Source of the DNA: Micromonospora globbae | Lineage (GTDB): Bacteria > Actinomycetota > Actinomycetes > Mycobacteriales > Micromonosporaceae | Length of the DNA: 64,000 bases | NCBI RefSeq assembly: GCF_003610785.1 | Contig: NZ_RAQQ01000027.1 | Span: forward strand, 24,584-88,583 | Reading direction: 5' to 3' | Made by a program: the position numbers and the translations under genes | Part shown: positions 33,515 to 42,632 of the stretch, piece after piece | How positions within the stretch are numbered: the stretch's first letter is position 1 | Layout: each line of letters opens with the position of its first letter | Notes under the pieces: model-generated | What the model was told of the DNA's origin: nothing | The model's database searches: none | What the model saw: the letters and a program-made list of their open reading frames with translations, nothing else

Positions 33515-36500
33515 GTGGCGGAGATGGCAGACGGCCCCGGCGTGGGCGACGCGGACGTGCTGAGCGGGTTCAGCCCGGCGACCCGGGAGTGGTTCACCGC
33601 CGCCTTCGCCGCGCCCACCGCCGCCCAGGCGGGCGCGTGGCAGGCGGTCTCGGCCGGGCGCAACGCGCTCGTCGTGGCGCCGACCGGCTCCGGCAAGACC
33701 CTCGCCGCCTTCCTCTGGTCCCTCGACCGGCTGGCCCGCGAGCCCGCCCCGGCCGACGCGAAACAGCGGTGCCGGGTGCTCTACGTGAGCCCGCTCAAGG
33801 CGCTCGCCGTCGACGTCGAGCGCAACCTGCGCGCCCCCCTCGCCGGCATCCGGCAGGCCGCGACCCGGCTCGGCATCGCCCCGCCCGACATCACGGTCGG
33901 CATGCGCACCGGCGACACCCCGGCCGACGAGCGGCGCGCCTTCGCGCGGACCCCGCCGGACATCCTCATCACCACCCCCGAGTCGCTGTTCCTGCTGCTC
34001 ACCTCCGCTGCCCGCGACTCGCTCCGCGGCGTCCAGACGGTCATCGTCGACGAGGTGCACGCGGTCGCCGGCAGCAAGCGCGGCGCCCACCTCGCGCTGT
34101 CCCTGGAGCGGCTCGACGAACTCCTGCCGGCACCCGCCCAGCGGATCGGCCTGTCCGCCACGGTCCGGCCGATCGACGGCTGCGCACGGTTCCTCGGCGG
34201 GGCCCGGCCCGTCGACGTGGTCCAACCGCCCACGCCGAAGACCATCGAGGTCGCCGTCGAGGTGCCCGTGGAGGACATGACCCGCCTCGACGAGCAGGAG
34301 CAGCCGCTCGACGACGAGCTGGGCGGGCCGGGGCCGCGCCGGCCGTCCATCTGGCCCGCCGTCGAGGAACGGGTCTACGCCCTCATCCGGGCGCACCGCT
34401 CGACCATCGTCTTCACCAACTCCCGGCGCAGCGCGGAGCGGCTCTGCGCCCGCCTCAACGAGCTGGCCGCCGAGGAGCTGGCCGGCGCGGACGGCACCGG
34501 CGCGGGGAGCGGTCCCGGCCGGTCCGCGGCCGACGGCGGCCCGGCCGGCGGTCGCGCCCCGTCCGGCGGGCCGTTCCGGGCGCCGCGCCAGCCGGCCGAG
34601 GTGATGGCCCAGTCCGGATCGGCCGCCGGCGCGGCACCCGTGATCGCCCGGGCCCACCACGGCAGCGTCTCCCGCGAGGAGCGCAAGCACATCGAGGAGG
34701 CGTTGAAGTCCGGGCAGCTGCCCGCCGTGGTCGCCACCTCCAGCCTGGAACTCGGCATCGACATGGGCGCGGTCGACCTCGTCGTGCAGATCGAGGCCCC
34801 GCCGAGCGTCGCCGCCGGCCTGCAGCGCGTCGGTCGGGCCGGGCACCAGGTCGGCGCCGTCTCCCGCGGCGTGGTCTTCCCCAAGCACCGCGGCGACCTC
34901 CTCTCCTGCGCCGTCGTGGCGGAACGGATGAGCGAGGGCGCCATCGAGGAGCTGCACTTCCCGCGCAACCCGCTCGACGTGCTGGCCCAGCAGATCGTGG
35001 CGATGGTGGCACTGGAACCGTGGCGGGTGGGCGACCTCGCCGTGGTGGTCCGGCGCGCGGCGCCCTTCGCCGAGCTGCCCGACTCGGCGCTGCACGCCGT
35101 GCTCGACATGCTCTCCGGCCGCTACCCCTCGACGGCCTTCGCCGAGCTGCGCCCCCGGCTCGTCTGGGACCGGGCCACCGACGTGCTCACCGGCCGGCCC
35201 GGCGCGCAACGGCTCGCCGTGACCAGCGGCGGCACGATCCCCGACCGGGGCCTCTTCGGGGTCTTCCTGGCCGGCGCCGAACGGGCCGCCCGGGTGGGCG
35301 AACTCGACGAGGAGATGGTCTACGAGTCGCGCGTCGGCGACGTCTTCCTGCTCGGCTCGTCGTCCTGGCGGATCGAGGAGATCACACCGGACCGGGTGCT
35401 CGTGTCCCCCGCGCCCGGACAGGCCGCGCGGATGCCGTTCTGGAAGGGCGACACGCTGGGCCGGCCCGTCGAGCTGGGCCGCGCCATCGGCGCCCGGGTG
35501 CGCGCCCTGCTGCGGACGGACGACGAGGCGGCGATCGCCGCGCTGCGCGCCGGCGGGCTGGACGACTGGGCGGCCGGCAACCTCATGGCGTACCTGCGGG
35601 AGCAGCGTGCCGCCACGCGGTCGCTGCCGGACGACCGGACGATCGTCGTCGAGCGGTTCCGTGACGAGCTGGGCGACTGGCGTCTCGCGGTGCACAGCGT
35701 GCTCGGTGCGCGGGTCAACGCGCCGTGGGCGCTGGCCATCGGGCGCCGGCTGACCGAGCGCTACGGCGTGGACGCCCAGGTGATGCCGTCCGACGACGGC
35801 ATCGTCGTACGCCTGCCGGACACCGCCGACGAACCACCCGGCGCCGACGTGGTGGCCTTCGAACCCGACGAGATCGCCCAGCTCGTGGAGGAGTCCGTCG
35901 GCACGTCGGCGCTCTTCGCGTCCCGGTTCCGCGAGTGCGCGGCCCGGTCGCTGCTGCTGCCCCGCCGCGACCCGCGCCGCCGCCAACCGCTCTGGCAGCA
36001 GCGCCAGCGCGCCGCCCAACTGCTCGACGTCGCCCGCGAGTACGCCGACTTCCCGGTCACGCTGGAGGCCGCGCGGGAGTGCCTCCAGGACGTGTTCGAC
36101 CAGCCGGCCCTGGCCGGGCTCATGCGGGACCTGTCCGCCCGCCGGGTGCGCCTCGTCGAGGTGGAGACCGCGCAGCCGTCGCCGTTCGCCCGGTCGCTGC
36201 TCTTCGGCTACGTGGGCGCGTTTCTCTACGAGGGCGACGCGCCGCTCGCCGAGCGGCGGGCCGCCGCGCTGGCACTGGACTCGGCGCTCCTCGGCGAACT
36301 GCTCGGCCGCGTCGACCTGCGGGAGCTGCTCGACCCGGCGGTGCTCGCCGAGACCGAGCGGCAGCTGCGCTGGCTCACCGAGCAGCGGCGGCCCCGCGAC
36401 GCGGAGGACGTGGTCGAGCTGCTGCGCGTGCTCGGCGACCTCACGGCGGACGAGCTGGCGGAGCGGGGCGTGCCGGTCGACTGGCTCACCGACCTGGAGG

Positions 36501-38164
36501 CGGCCCGCCGGGTGCTGCGCGTCCGGATCGCCGGCGAGGAGCGCTGGGTCGGCATCGAGGACGCGGCCCGGCTGCGCGACGCGCTCGGCGTGGCCCTGCC
36601 CGTCGGGGTCGCCGAGGCGTACCTCGCACCGGTCCCCGACCCGCTCGGCGACCTCGTCGCCCGGTACGCCCGCACCCACGGGCCGTTCGCGGCCGCCACC
36701 TGCGCGGCCCGGTTCGGGCTCGGCGTGTTCGTGGTGGAGCAGGCGCTGCGGCGGCTCGCCGCCACGGGCCGGGTGGTGTCCGGCGAGTTCACCCCGGACA
36801 CCGTCGGCAGCCAGTGGTGCGACGCCGAGGTGCTGCGGATGCTGCGTCGCCGGTCCCTGGCCGCGCTGCGCCGGGAGATCGAGCCGGTGCCGCCGCGCGC
36901 GCTGGCCGCGTTCCTGCCCCGCTGGCAGCAGGTCGGCTCGTCCGCCCGCGGGGTGGAGGCGCTGGCCGCGACGGTGGAGCAGTTGCAGGGCGCCGCCGTG
37001 CCGGCGTCGGCGCTGGAGCGGCTGGTGCTGCCGGGCCGGGTGGCCGACTACTCCCCCGCGCAGCTCGACGAGCTGTGCGCGAGCGGCGAGGTGGTCTGGG
37101 CGGGCTCCGGCGCCATCTCCGGCGGCGACGGCTGGGTCACGCTCGCGTACGCCGACGCCGCGCCGCTGCTGCTCCCCCCGCCGGACGAGGGGCTGGCCCT
37201 CACGCCGCTGCACGAGGCGGTGCTCGACGCGCTGGCCGACGGGCAGGCGCTCTTCTTCCGACCGCTGGCCGACCGGGTCGGCTCGACCGACGACGCGGCG
37301 CTGACCGCCGCCATCTGGGACCTGGTGTGGGCCGGCCACCTCACCAACGACACGCTCGCCCCGCTGCGCGCGGTGCTCGGCGCGGGCGGGGCGCACCGTT
37401 CACGGCCGTCCGCGCCGCGCACCCGATACCGGCGCCCCGGCCGGATCGCGCTGCCCACCCGCGGCGGCCCGCCCACCGTGGCGGGGCGCTGGTCGCGCCT
37501 CCCGGAGCGGGACACCGACCCCACCCGCCGCGCCGCCGCGCTGGCCGACGTCCTGCTGGACCGGCACGGCGTGCTCACCCGGGGCGCGGTCGTGGCCGAG
37601 CAGGTGACCGGGGGTTTCGCCGCCGTGTACCCGGTACTCTCCGCGCTGGAGGAGCGCGGGGCGGCCCGGCGCGGCTACTTCGTGGAGGGGCTCGGCGCGG
37701 CCCAGTTCGCCGTGCCCGGAGCGGTGGACCGCATCCGGGCGCTCGCCGAACCGGCCGACGCCGGGCGGGGCGGCCCCACACTGGTGCTCGCCGCCACCGA
37801 CCCGGCGAACCCGTACGGCGCGGCGCTGCCGTGGCCGGAGCGGGTGGTCGACTCGGGCGACGGCGACACCCCGGCGACCGGGCACCGGGCCGGCCGCAAG
37901 GCGGGGGCGCTCGTCGTCCTGGTCGCCGGCGACCTCGTGCTCTACGTGGAGCGGGGCGGGCGCACGCTGCTCTCCTTCACCGACGACACCGAGGCGCTCG
38001 CGGCGGCCGCCAAGGCGCTGGCGGACGCGGTGCACACGGGCGCGCTCGGCGCCATCTCGGTGGAGCGGGCCGACGGTGAGGCCGTAAACACCTCGCCGCT
38101 GCGTGACGCCCTGACCGCCGCCGGTTTCCGGGCCACCCCGCGCGGTCTGCGGCTGCGCGGCTGA
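33515..38164 (+). CDS. lhr: Lhr-type ATP-dependent DNA helicase
   Basis: A giant 1549-residue superfamily 2 helicase with 3'-5' polarity in characterised mycobacterial members. Walker A is APTGSGKT (55-62), the DEVH box is at 179-182, SATVRP is motif III, and the C-terminal RecA domain has VATSSLELGIDMGAVD and QRVGRAGHQ (motif VI). Winged-helix and Lhr-core domains follow, and the last 600 residues form the long C-terminal region of the full-length (not Lhr-core) class. There is an Ala/Gly/Pro insertion of about 50 residues near 330-375 within the helicase core. It starts at GTG 33515; ATG 33524 is also possible. In mycobacteria lhr lies next to nei; here nei2 is 3.9 kb downstream on the same strand. 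Confidence 0.95.
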   Translation: MAEMADGPGVGDADVLSGFSPATREWFTAAFAAPTAAQAGAWQAVSAGRNALVVAPTGSGKTLAAFLWSLDRLAREPAPADAKQRCRVLYVSPLKALAVDVERNLRAPLAGIRQAATRLGIAPPDITVGMRTGDTPADERRAFARTPPDILITTPESLFLLLTSAARDSLRGVQTVIVDEVHAVAGSKRGAHLALSLERLDELLPAPAQRIGLSATVRPIDGCARFLGGARPVDVVQPPTPKTIEVAVEVPVEDMTRLDEQEQPLDDELGGPGPRRPSIWPAVEERVYALIRAHRSTIVFTNSRRSAERLCARLNELAAEELAGADGTGAGSGPGRSAADGGPAGGRAPSGGPFRAPRQPAEVMAQSGSAAGAAPVIARAHHGSVSREERKHIEEALKSGQLPAVVATSSLELGIDMGAVDLVVQIEAPPSVAAGLQRVGRAGHQVGAVSRGVVFPKHRGDLLSCAVVAERMSEGAIEELHFPRNPLDVLAQQIVAMVALEPWRVGDLAVVVRRAAPFAELPDSALHAVLDMLSGRYPSTAFAELRPRLVWDRATDVLTGRPGAQRLAVTSGGTIPDRGLFGVFLAGAERAARVGELDEEMVYESRVGDVFLLGSSSWRIEEITPDRVLVSPAPGQAARMPFWKGDTLGRPVELGRAIGARVRALLRTDDEAAIAALRAGGLDDWAAGNLMAYLREQRAATRSLPDDRTIVVERFRDELGDWRLAVHSVLGARVNAPWALAIGRRLTERYGVDAQVMPSDDGIVVRLPDTADEPPGADVVAFEPDEIAQLVEESVGTSALFASRFRECAARSLLLPRRDPRRRQPLWQQRQRAAQLLDVAREYADFPVTLEAARECLQDVFDQPALAGLMRDLSARRVRLVEVETAQPSPFARSLLFGYVGAFLYEGDAPLAERRAAALALDSALLGELLGRVDLRELLDPAVLAETERQLRWLTEQRRPRDAEDVVELLRVLGDLTADELAERGVPVDWLTDLEAARRVLRVRIAGEERWVGIEDAARLRDALGVALPVGVAEAYLAPVPDPLGDLVARYARTHGPFAAATCAARFGLGVFVVEQALRRLAATGRVVSGEFTPDTVGSQWCDAEVLRMLRRRSLAALRREIEPVPPRALAAFLPRWQQVGSSARGVEALAATVEQLQGAAVPASALERLVLPGRVADYSPAQLDELCASGEVVWAGSGAISGGDGWVTLAYADAAPLLLPPPDEGLALTPLHEAVLDALADGQALFFRPLADRVGSTDDAALTAAIWDLVWAGHLTNDTLAPLRAVLGAGGAHRSRPSAPRTRYRRPGRIALPTRGGPPTVAGRWSRLPERDTDPTRRAAALADVLLDRHGVLTRGAVVAEQVTGGFAAVYPVLSALEERGAARRGYFVEGLGAAQFAVPGAVDRIRALAEPADAGRGGPTLVLAATDPANPYGAALPWPERVVDSGDGDTPATGHRAGRKAGALVVLVAGDLVLYVERGGRTLLSFTDDTEALAAAAKALADAVHTGALGAISVERADGEAVNTSPLRDALTAAGFRATPRGLRLRG

Positions 38165-38245
38165 CGACGACGGCCCGGGCCGTCGCGGTGGCCCGCGGCC
38201 ACGCCGGTGCCGCTCGCTGGCGACGCGCCACCCCCGACCGGCCGC

Positions 38246-38842
38246 TCAGAGGAGCCGGGCGAGCACCGCCTCGTAGCGGGGGCGGTCGCCGGCCGGCGTC
38301 TTCGCCTCCAGGTAGTTGAGCACCACGGCGCCGCGCCGGTACGACTGACCGGCCCAGGTGTCCGCGATGTCGCTCGCGCTGGTCTCGTCCGGGAAGACGT
38401 ACACGGTCACGGTGTCGGTGGCGACGATCTCGGAGCAGCCGAGACCGAGCCCGTCCGGCCCGCAGTCGACCGAGCGGTCGCGGGGGTGGGGCACCGGGAG
38501 GCCGGCGGCGCGGAACGCGGCCACCACCTGCTGGGCCCCGGGGGCGCCGGCGGGGCGGCGCGGCAGCACCACCGGCGGCGGGCTGGCCGGGCGGCGTTCG
38601 GTCTGCTCCTGCACGGCCGGCGCGTCACCGGCGGGCGCGTCACCCGCGGGCGGGACGGCCGGGCCGTTCGTCGAGCCCGCGGGGGTCGGTACGGCCACCG
38701 CCGAGCCGGTGGCGGGTGGCACGACGACGGCCGAGCGGGTGACGGTCGGTTCGGCGGCCGCACCATCCCCGCCTCCGCATCCGGCGGTGACGGCGACGGC
38801 GGCGGCGAGCACCGTGATCGCGGCCAGGTGTCGATGGGTCAC
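38246..38842 (-). CDS. Putative lipoprotein
   Basis: 198 residues from GTG 38842, giving a signal peptide (THRHLAAITVLAAAVAVTAG) with the lipobox cysteine at position 22 followed by GGG. A longer ATG start at 38893 adds 17 residues ahead of the signal. The mature N-terminal half is a Pro/Ala/Thr linker. A C-terminal domain of about 90 residues has two Cys (VDCGPDGLGLGCSE) that may form a disulfide. Function unknown. It is convergent with lhr and divergent from the GNAT gene. Confidence 0.75.
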   Translation of the reverse strand: MTHRHLAAITVLAAAVAVTAGCGGGDGAAAEPTVTRSAVVVPPATGSAVAVPTPAGSTNGPAVPPAGDAPAGDAPAVQEQTERRPASPPPVVLPRRPAGAPGAQQVVAAFRAAGLPVPHPRDRSVDCGPDGLGLGCSEIVATDTVTVYVFPDETSASDIADTWAGQSYRRGAVVLNYLEAKTPAGDRPRYEAVLARLL

Positions 38843-39050
38843 CAGGGCAGTCTTCCGAACGCCATCCGCCGGCGACAGTGGCCGGTCGGTCACTCACGGT
38901 GTCGCCCATCCGGCACGTACCCGGCGACCAGGCGATCCTGCGGTGCGGCGACGGTCGCGCCGGGTCCACGGCGGAAACGCGCGGCGACCGGCCCGGGCCG
39001 GTCGGTAGCATCCCGGCCGGCATCCGAGGACGACCGGGGAGGGAGACGGC

Positions 39051-39542
39051 ATGGGCGGGATCACCGTACGGGAGGCCGGGCCGGACGACCGGGCCGCCGT
39101 CGACGCGCTGCACGAGCGCGAGTGGGGCGGCCCGTACGTCGTGGCCCACGACGTCCGGTACGACCTGCGTACGCTGCCGACGCTGGTGGCGGTGGACGGC
39201 GCCGGCGCGGTGGTCGGCGCTCTCGCGCACCACCGGGAGGCGGACGGTCTGGAGGTGGTCAGCGTGGTGGCCGCCGTACCCGGCGGCGGGGTCGGCACCG
39301 CGCTGCTGGACGCGGCCGCGGCGACGGCGCGAGCGGCGGGGCTGGCGCGGCTCTGGCTGATCACGACGAACGACAACCTGCGCGCCCTCCGCTTCTACCA
39401 GCGGCGCGGCCTGCGGCTGGTCGGGGTGGACCGGGGCGCGGTGGACCGGGCCCGGCGGCTGAAGCCGGAGATCCCGCTCGTCGGCGAGGACGGCATCCCG
39501 CTGCACGACGAGCTGATCCTGGAGCGGCGCCTCACGCCGTGA
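39051..39542 (+). CDS. GNAT family N-acetyltransferase
   Basis: 163 residues starting at ATG 39051 after GGGAGGGAGA. The acetyl-CoA pyrophosphate loop lies in VVAAVPGGGVGTALLDAA, followed by LWLITTNDNLRALRFYQRRG, the usual beta5/alpha4 block. The acceptor substrate is unknown. It is followed by the SAM-hydrolase-like gene 109 bp downstream. Confidence 0.9.
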   Translation: MGGITVREAGPDDRAAVDALHEREWGGPYVVAHDVRYDLRTLPTLVAVDGAGAVVGALAHHREADGLEVVSVVAAVPGGGVGTALLDAAAATARAAGLARLWLITTNDNLRALRFYQRRGLRLVGVDRGAVDRARRLKPEIPLVGEDGIPLHDELILERRLTP

Positions 39543-39651
39543 GGGCTGGCGAGGCCGATGTGGGCGCTGCCAAGGAACGGGAGCAGGTGGTGCTCGGGAC
39601 CCCGCCTACCGGCGCGGCGCCGGGTCCGTGGGCGGGGCTAGCCTGCGTTGC

Positions 39652-40551
39652 ATGTCCGCCACACCCTGGATCTCGCTGACCACCGACTACGGTCTCACCG
39701 ACGGCTTCGTGGCCGCCTGCCACGGCGTCATCGCCCGGATCGCCCCGGCCGCCCGGGTGATCGACGTGACCCACCTGGTGCCGCCCGCCGACGTCCGCCG
39801 GGGAGCGGCCGTGCTCGCCCAGACCGTGCCGTACCTGCCCGTCGGGGTGCACGTCGCGGTCGTCGACCCGGGTGTCGGCACCGCCCGGCGCGGCGTGGCC
39901 CTGGCGACACCGGGCGGGCTCCTCGTGGGGCCGGACAACGGGCTGCTGCCGGAGGCCGCCGACGCGCTCGGCGGGGTGACGGGCGCCGTGGAGCTGACCA
40001 ACCCGGCCTGGTTGGCGCCCCGGGTCTCCCGGACCTTCCACGGCCGGGACGTGTTCGCGCCGGTGGCCGCCCGGCTGGCGCTCGGCGCGCCGCTGGAGGA
40101 GGCGGGCCCAGCGGTGGATCCGGCGGAGCTGGTCCGGCTTCCCGCGCCGCGGGTGACGGTGGACGCCGGCGGTGTCACCGCCGAGGTGCTGACCGTGGAC
40201 CACTTCGGCAACGTGCAGCTCGCCGCCGGCGCGGAGGTGCTCGAACGCCTGCCCGCGATGGTCCGGTTGACCGTGACGCCACGGACCGCGGACCCCGGCG
40301 GGGCGCCGGGCCCCGCCGTCGACACGGGCCGGCCCGCCGCGGGCGAGCACGGGCCGGAGCGGGCGTCCGCCGAGCCCTCGGAGCGGACGGGCTGGGCGGC
40401 GCGGCGCGGGCGGACGTTCGGTGACGCCTCGCCCGGGGACCTCGTGGTGTACGTCGACTCCGCCGGGCAGGTGGCGGTCGCGGTCAACGGCGGGCGGGCC
40501 GTGGACGTGCTGGCCGTGGCGCCGGGCGACCTGGTGCGGATCGGCGGCTGA
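39652..40551 (+). CDS. SAM hydroxide adenosyltransferase (DUF62, chlorinase/fluorinase-like)
   Basis: About 299 residues from ATG 39652 (MSATPWISLTTDYGLTDGFV). The fold shared with fluorinase/chlorinase splits SAM to adenosine and methionine with water in the DUF62 members. The triad residues are seen as Asp and Arg in VVDPGVGTARRGV and His in RTFHGRDVFAP. GPDNGLL and VDHFGNVQL are further family blocks. The 20-residue loop typical of true halogenases is not evident, so hydrolysis rather than halogenation is expected. A Pro/Glu-rich insertion of about 50 residues lies in the C-terminal domain near 215-265. Confidence 0.9.
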   Translation: MSATPWISLTTDYGLTDGFVAACHGVIARIAPAARVIDVTHLVPPADVRRGAAVLAQTVPYLPVGVHVAVVDPGVGTARRGVALATPGGLLVGPDNGLLPEAADALGGVTGAVELTNPAWLAPRVSRTFHGRDVFAPVAARLALGAPLEEAGPAVDPAELVRLPAPRVTVDAGGVTAEVLTVDHFGNVQLAAGAEVLERLPAMVRLTVTPRTADPGGAPGPAVDTGRPAAGEHGPERASAEPSERTGWAARRGRTFGDASPGDLVVYVDSAGQVAVAVNGGRAVDVLAVAPGDLVRIGG

Positions 40552-40637
40552 GCCAGCGGGGCGACCTGCGTCGGCGGCCGAACCAGCGGGGCGACCCGCT
40601 CGGCGGCCGAGCCAGCGGGGCGACCTGGGTCGGCGGG
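40550..40637. repeat. Three tandem copies of a 29-30 bp repeat after the SAM-hydrolase gene
   Basis: Units starting GAGCCAGCGGGGCGACC and ending CGGCGGCC at 40550-40579, 40580-40608 and 40609 to about 40637. The first unit begins at the TGA stop codon of the preceding gene, so the array lies directly in its 3' untranslated region, just ahead of the terminator. The parent unit resembles the gene's own last codons, as if they had been copied. Confidence 0.75.
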
Positions 40638-40650
40638 TGGGCTCCGCCAC

Positions 40651-40685
40651 GGAGCGTGCGCCCCGGCGACCGGGACGCACGCTCC
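40651..40685. terminator. Bidirectional hairpin terminator
   Basis: A 16-bp stem (40651-40666 with 40670-40685) with one mismatch and a 3-nt CGA loop, between the rightward SAM-hydrolase gene and the leftward secreted-protein gene whose stop is 11 bp away. Confidence 0.85.
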
Positions 40686-40695
40686 GCGGGGCTGG

Positions 40696-41976
40696 TCAGC
40701 AGCGCGGCACCGTGCCGCCGTACACGGCGGAGATGTACGCGTGGCTGACGAACTGGCCGGTGGCCAGGCGGTTCCACCGGTTCGTGGTGCGGTACGGGCC
40801 GGCGACCGTCTGCCCCGTCGCGTAGCACTGGATCGGCACGATGGCGTATTGGGCGGCCAGCCCGACCGACGCGTACGCGGTGCTCGCGCCCGCGCGGATG
40901 TTCAGCGGCCCGTCGCCGACCACGCCGTGCGGCCCGGACCCGGTCCACAGGTAGGCGACGTCCACCCAGGCGTTCGTGGTGAGCCGCAGCCCGTCCCAGA
41001 ACGTCCCGTCGGCCAGGTCGATGCCGGCCGGGTTGCGTACGACCCGCCCGAACTGGTCCCGCCCGCCGTGGTAGCCGTTCTGGTAGGCGGCCTGTGCCTC
41101 GGGCCGGCCCCGCGGCAGGTCCTTCCAGTTCTCCCGCACCGCGCTCGGGTTCCAGTAGTCGTCGCGAGTGTTCCACGGACCGACGTCCCACACGGGCGCG
41201 TACGTGCAGCGGCTGCCGTTCGTGGTGCAGACCCGGACGGTGTAGTCGCCGGTGTCCTCGGGGGCGAGCGCCCGCCGCGACGGCAGGGCCACGAAGTGGT
41301 CGCGGGGCTGGATCGTCCGGCCGTTGGCGGTCACCTCGCCCACGAGCCCGATGCGGGTCGCGAAGACCCGGTAGGTGATACCCGGCGTGGCGGCGGCCGC
41401 CGCGGCCCGGGGTCCCGTGGCGGCGGAGTCCGCGGTGAGGCGTACCGCGCGGACCGTGGCGACGGCCCGCGGGTCGCGGGCGGTGAGCACCACGCGGGCC
41501 TGTACGCGGGTGACGGGCCGGTCGAAGACGGCCGTGCCGGTACGCCACTCGGTCCATCCCCCGCTCGTCCGCCAGCCGCGGACCTCGACCTCGACGCCGC
41601 CGCCGGCGGGGACCCGGGCGGTGACGTCGGCGTGGACGCGGGTGGCCGGCCGGGGCAGGGTGCGGGGCGTGCCGACGAGCATCCCCTCGGCCGGGGTGCC
41701 GAGTGGGCCGAGGGCCGCGCGGGCGGTACCCGCGGTGGCGTCGCGGAGGCGGAGACCGGCCGGGGTGGAGCGGACGTTGACGTCGTCGCCGTCGACGACG
41801 GACAGGTCGAGGGTCCAGCGGTCGGTGGCCGCGGCGGAGCCGGCTGCGGTGAGGGTGAGGGCGCCGGACGCCGTGGCCGCCGGGGCGACGCTGGCCGTGG
41901 GCAGGAGTGCGGCGGCGAGGGTCACGGTCAGCAGGGCGAGGAGGGCGGTTCGGACTGGACGATGAATACGTTTCAT
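40696..41976 (-). CDS. Secreted protein with a C-terminal SH3-like region
   Basis: 426 residues from ATG 41976, with GAGGAG 8 bp upstream. A Sec signal peptide (MKRIHRPVRTALLALLTVTL...) is cleaved probably near residue 37. The middle contains a beta-rich, CBM-like part (RTSGGWTEWRTGTAVF) and a conserved part around GPWNTRDDYWNPSAVREN and YHGGRDQFGR. The C-terminal part GPLNIRAGASTAYASVG looks like a bacterial SH3 domain, which often binds cell wall. No catalytic domain is recognised. It is monocistronic, convergent with the SAM-hydrolase gene and divergent from nei2. Confidence 0.7.
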   Translation of the reverse strand: MKRIHRPVRTALLALLTVTLAAALLPTASVAPAATASGALTLTAAGSAAATDRWTLDLSVVDGDDVNVRSTPAGLRLRDATAGTARAALGPLGTPAEGMLVGTPRTLPRPATRVHADVTARVPAGGGVEVEVRGWRTSGGWTEWRTGTAVFDRPVTRVQARVVLTARDPRAVATVRAVRLTADSAATGPRAAAAAATPGITYRVFATRIGLVGEVTANGRTIQPRDHFVALPSRRALAPEDTGDYTVRVCTTNGSRCTYAPVWDVGPWNTRDDYWNPSAVRENWKDLPRGRPEAQAAYQNGYHGGRDQFGRVVRNPAGIDLADGTFWDGLRLTTNAWVDVAYLWTGSGPHGVVGDGPLNIRAGASTAYASVGLAAQYAIVPIQCYATGQTVAGPYRTTNRWNRLATGQFVSHAYISAVYGGTVPRC

Positions 41977-42086
41977 GGGCAAACTCCTCAGAACTCCCTG
42001 ATAGTGCCCATGTCGGGAGATCGAGCGGAAGCAGGGTACAAATAGCGACACATGCGAATCCGGCTCGACGGAGGGAGGATGGAGGG

Positions 42087-42614
42087 GTGCCCGAAGGCGA
42101 CACCGTCTGGAACACCGCCCGCGTCCTGCACCGCGCCCTGGCCGGCGCGACGCTGACCGCGAGCGAGTTCCGGGTGCCGCAGCTCGCCACGACCGACCTC
42201 GCCGGGTGGGCCGTCCGGGAGTCCGCCGCCCGCGGGAAGCACCTGCTGCTCCGCCTCACCGCCCCGGCCGAAGGCGACAGTCCCCCGACGTCCTGGACAC
42301 TGCACTCGCACCTGCGGATGGACGGCGCCTGGCGGGCGTACGCCCCGGGCGAGCGCTGGGCCGCCCGGCCGGGGCACCTGATCCGGGCGGTGCTGCGCAG
42401 CCCGCAGGCCGTGGCCGTCGGCTACCACCTGCACGAGCTGGCGCTCGTGCCCACGGCCGAGGAGGAGCGGCTCGTCGGCCACCTCGGCCCCGACCTGCTG
42501 GGCGCCGACTGGGACGCCGCGGAGGCGGTCCGCCGGCTGGCCGCGCACCCCGACGCCCCCGTCGGTGAGGCCCTGCTCGACCAGCGCAACCTCGCGGGAG
42601 TGGACATGGAATAG
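42087..42614 (+). pseudogene. nei2: Nei2-type DNA glycosylase, truncated by prophage integration
   Basis: The 175-residue frame starts at GTG 42087 with PEGDTVWNTARVLHRAL, the N-terminal Pro/Glu catalytic end of Nei/Fpg glycosylases, which remove oxidised bases. It keeps the beta-sandwich with the conserved lysine in ARGKHLLLRL and HSHLRMDGAWRAY, and most of the helix-two-turn-helix up to LLDQRNLAGV. There the family continues GN(V/I)Y and a zinc finger, but this frame switches to DME and stops at 42612-42614. About 90-100 residues including the zinc finger are lost. The break is 16 bp before the integrase start. The rest should lie beyond the right end of the prophage, outside the window. 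Confidence 0.9.
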
Positions 42615-42632
42615 GCTACACTCCTGTTCCAT
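42590..42632. other. Left attachment site (attL) region
   Basis: The switch from nei2 to phage sequence occurs at about 42600, where Nei2 protein identity ends after the codons for AGV. Around it are short inverted repeats: GGAGTG (42597-42602) with CACTCC (42619-42624) and ATGGAA (42606-42611) with TTCCAT (42627-42632), as expected of serine-integrase half-sites. The exact 2-bp core cannot be set without attR or an empty site. Confidence 0.6.

Noticed and set aside
33428..37396. A 1322-codon open frame antisense to lhr
   Set aside because: It mirrors lhr in third-position GC and gives an Arg/Gly/Val/His-rich translation with no domain; lhr itself has clear helicase motifs. A shadow frame of high-GC DNA.
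39652..40551. A fluorinase or chlorinase gene
   Set aside because: The halogenase-type loop insertion is not evident and no halogenation cluster surrounds it; the hydrolase subgroup fits better.
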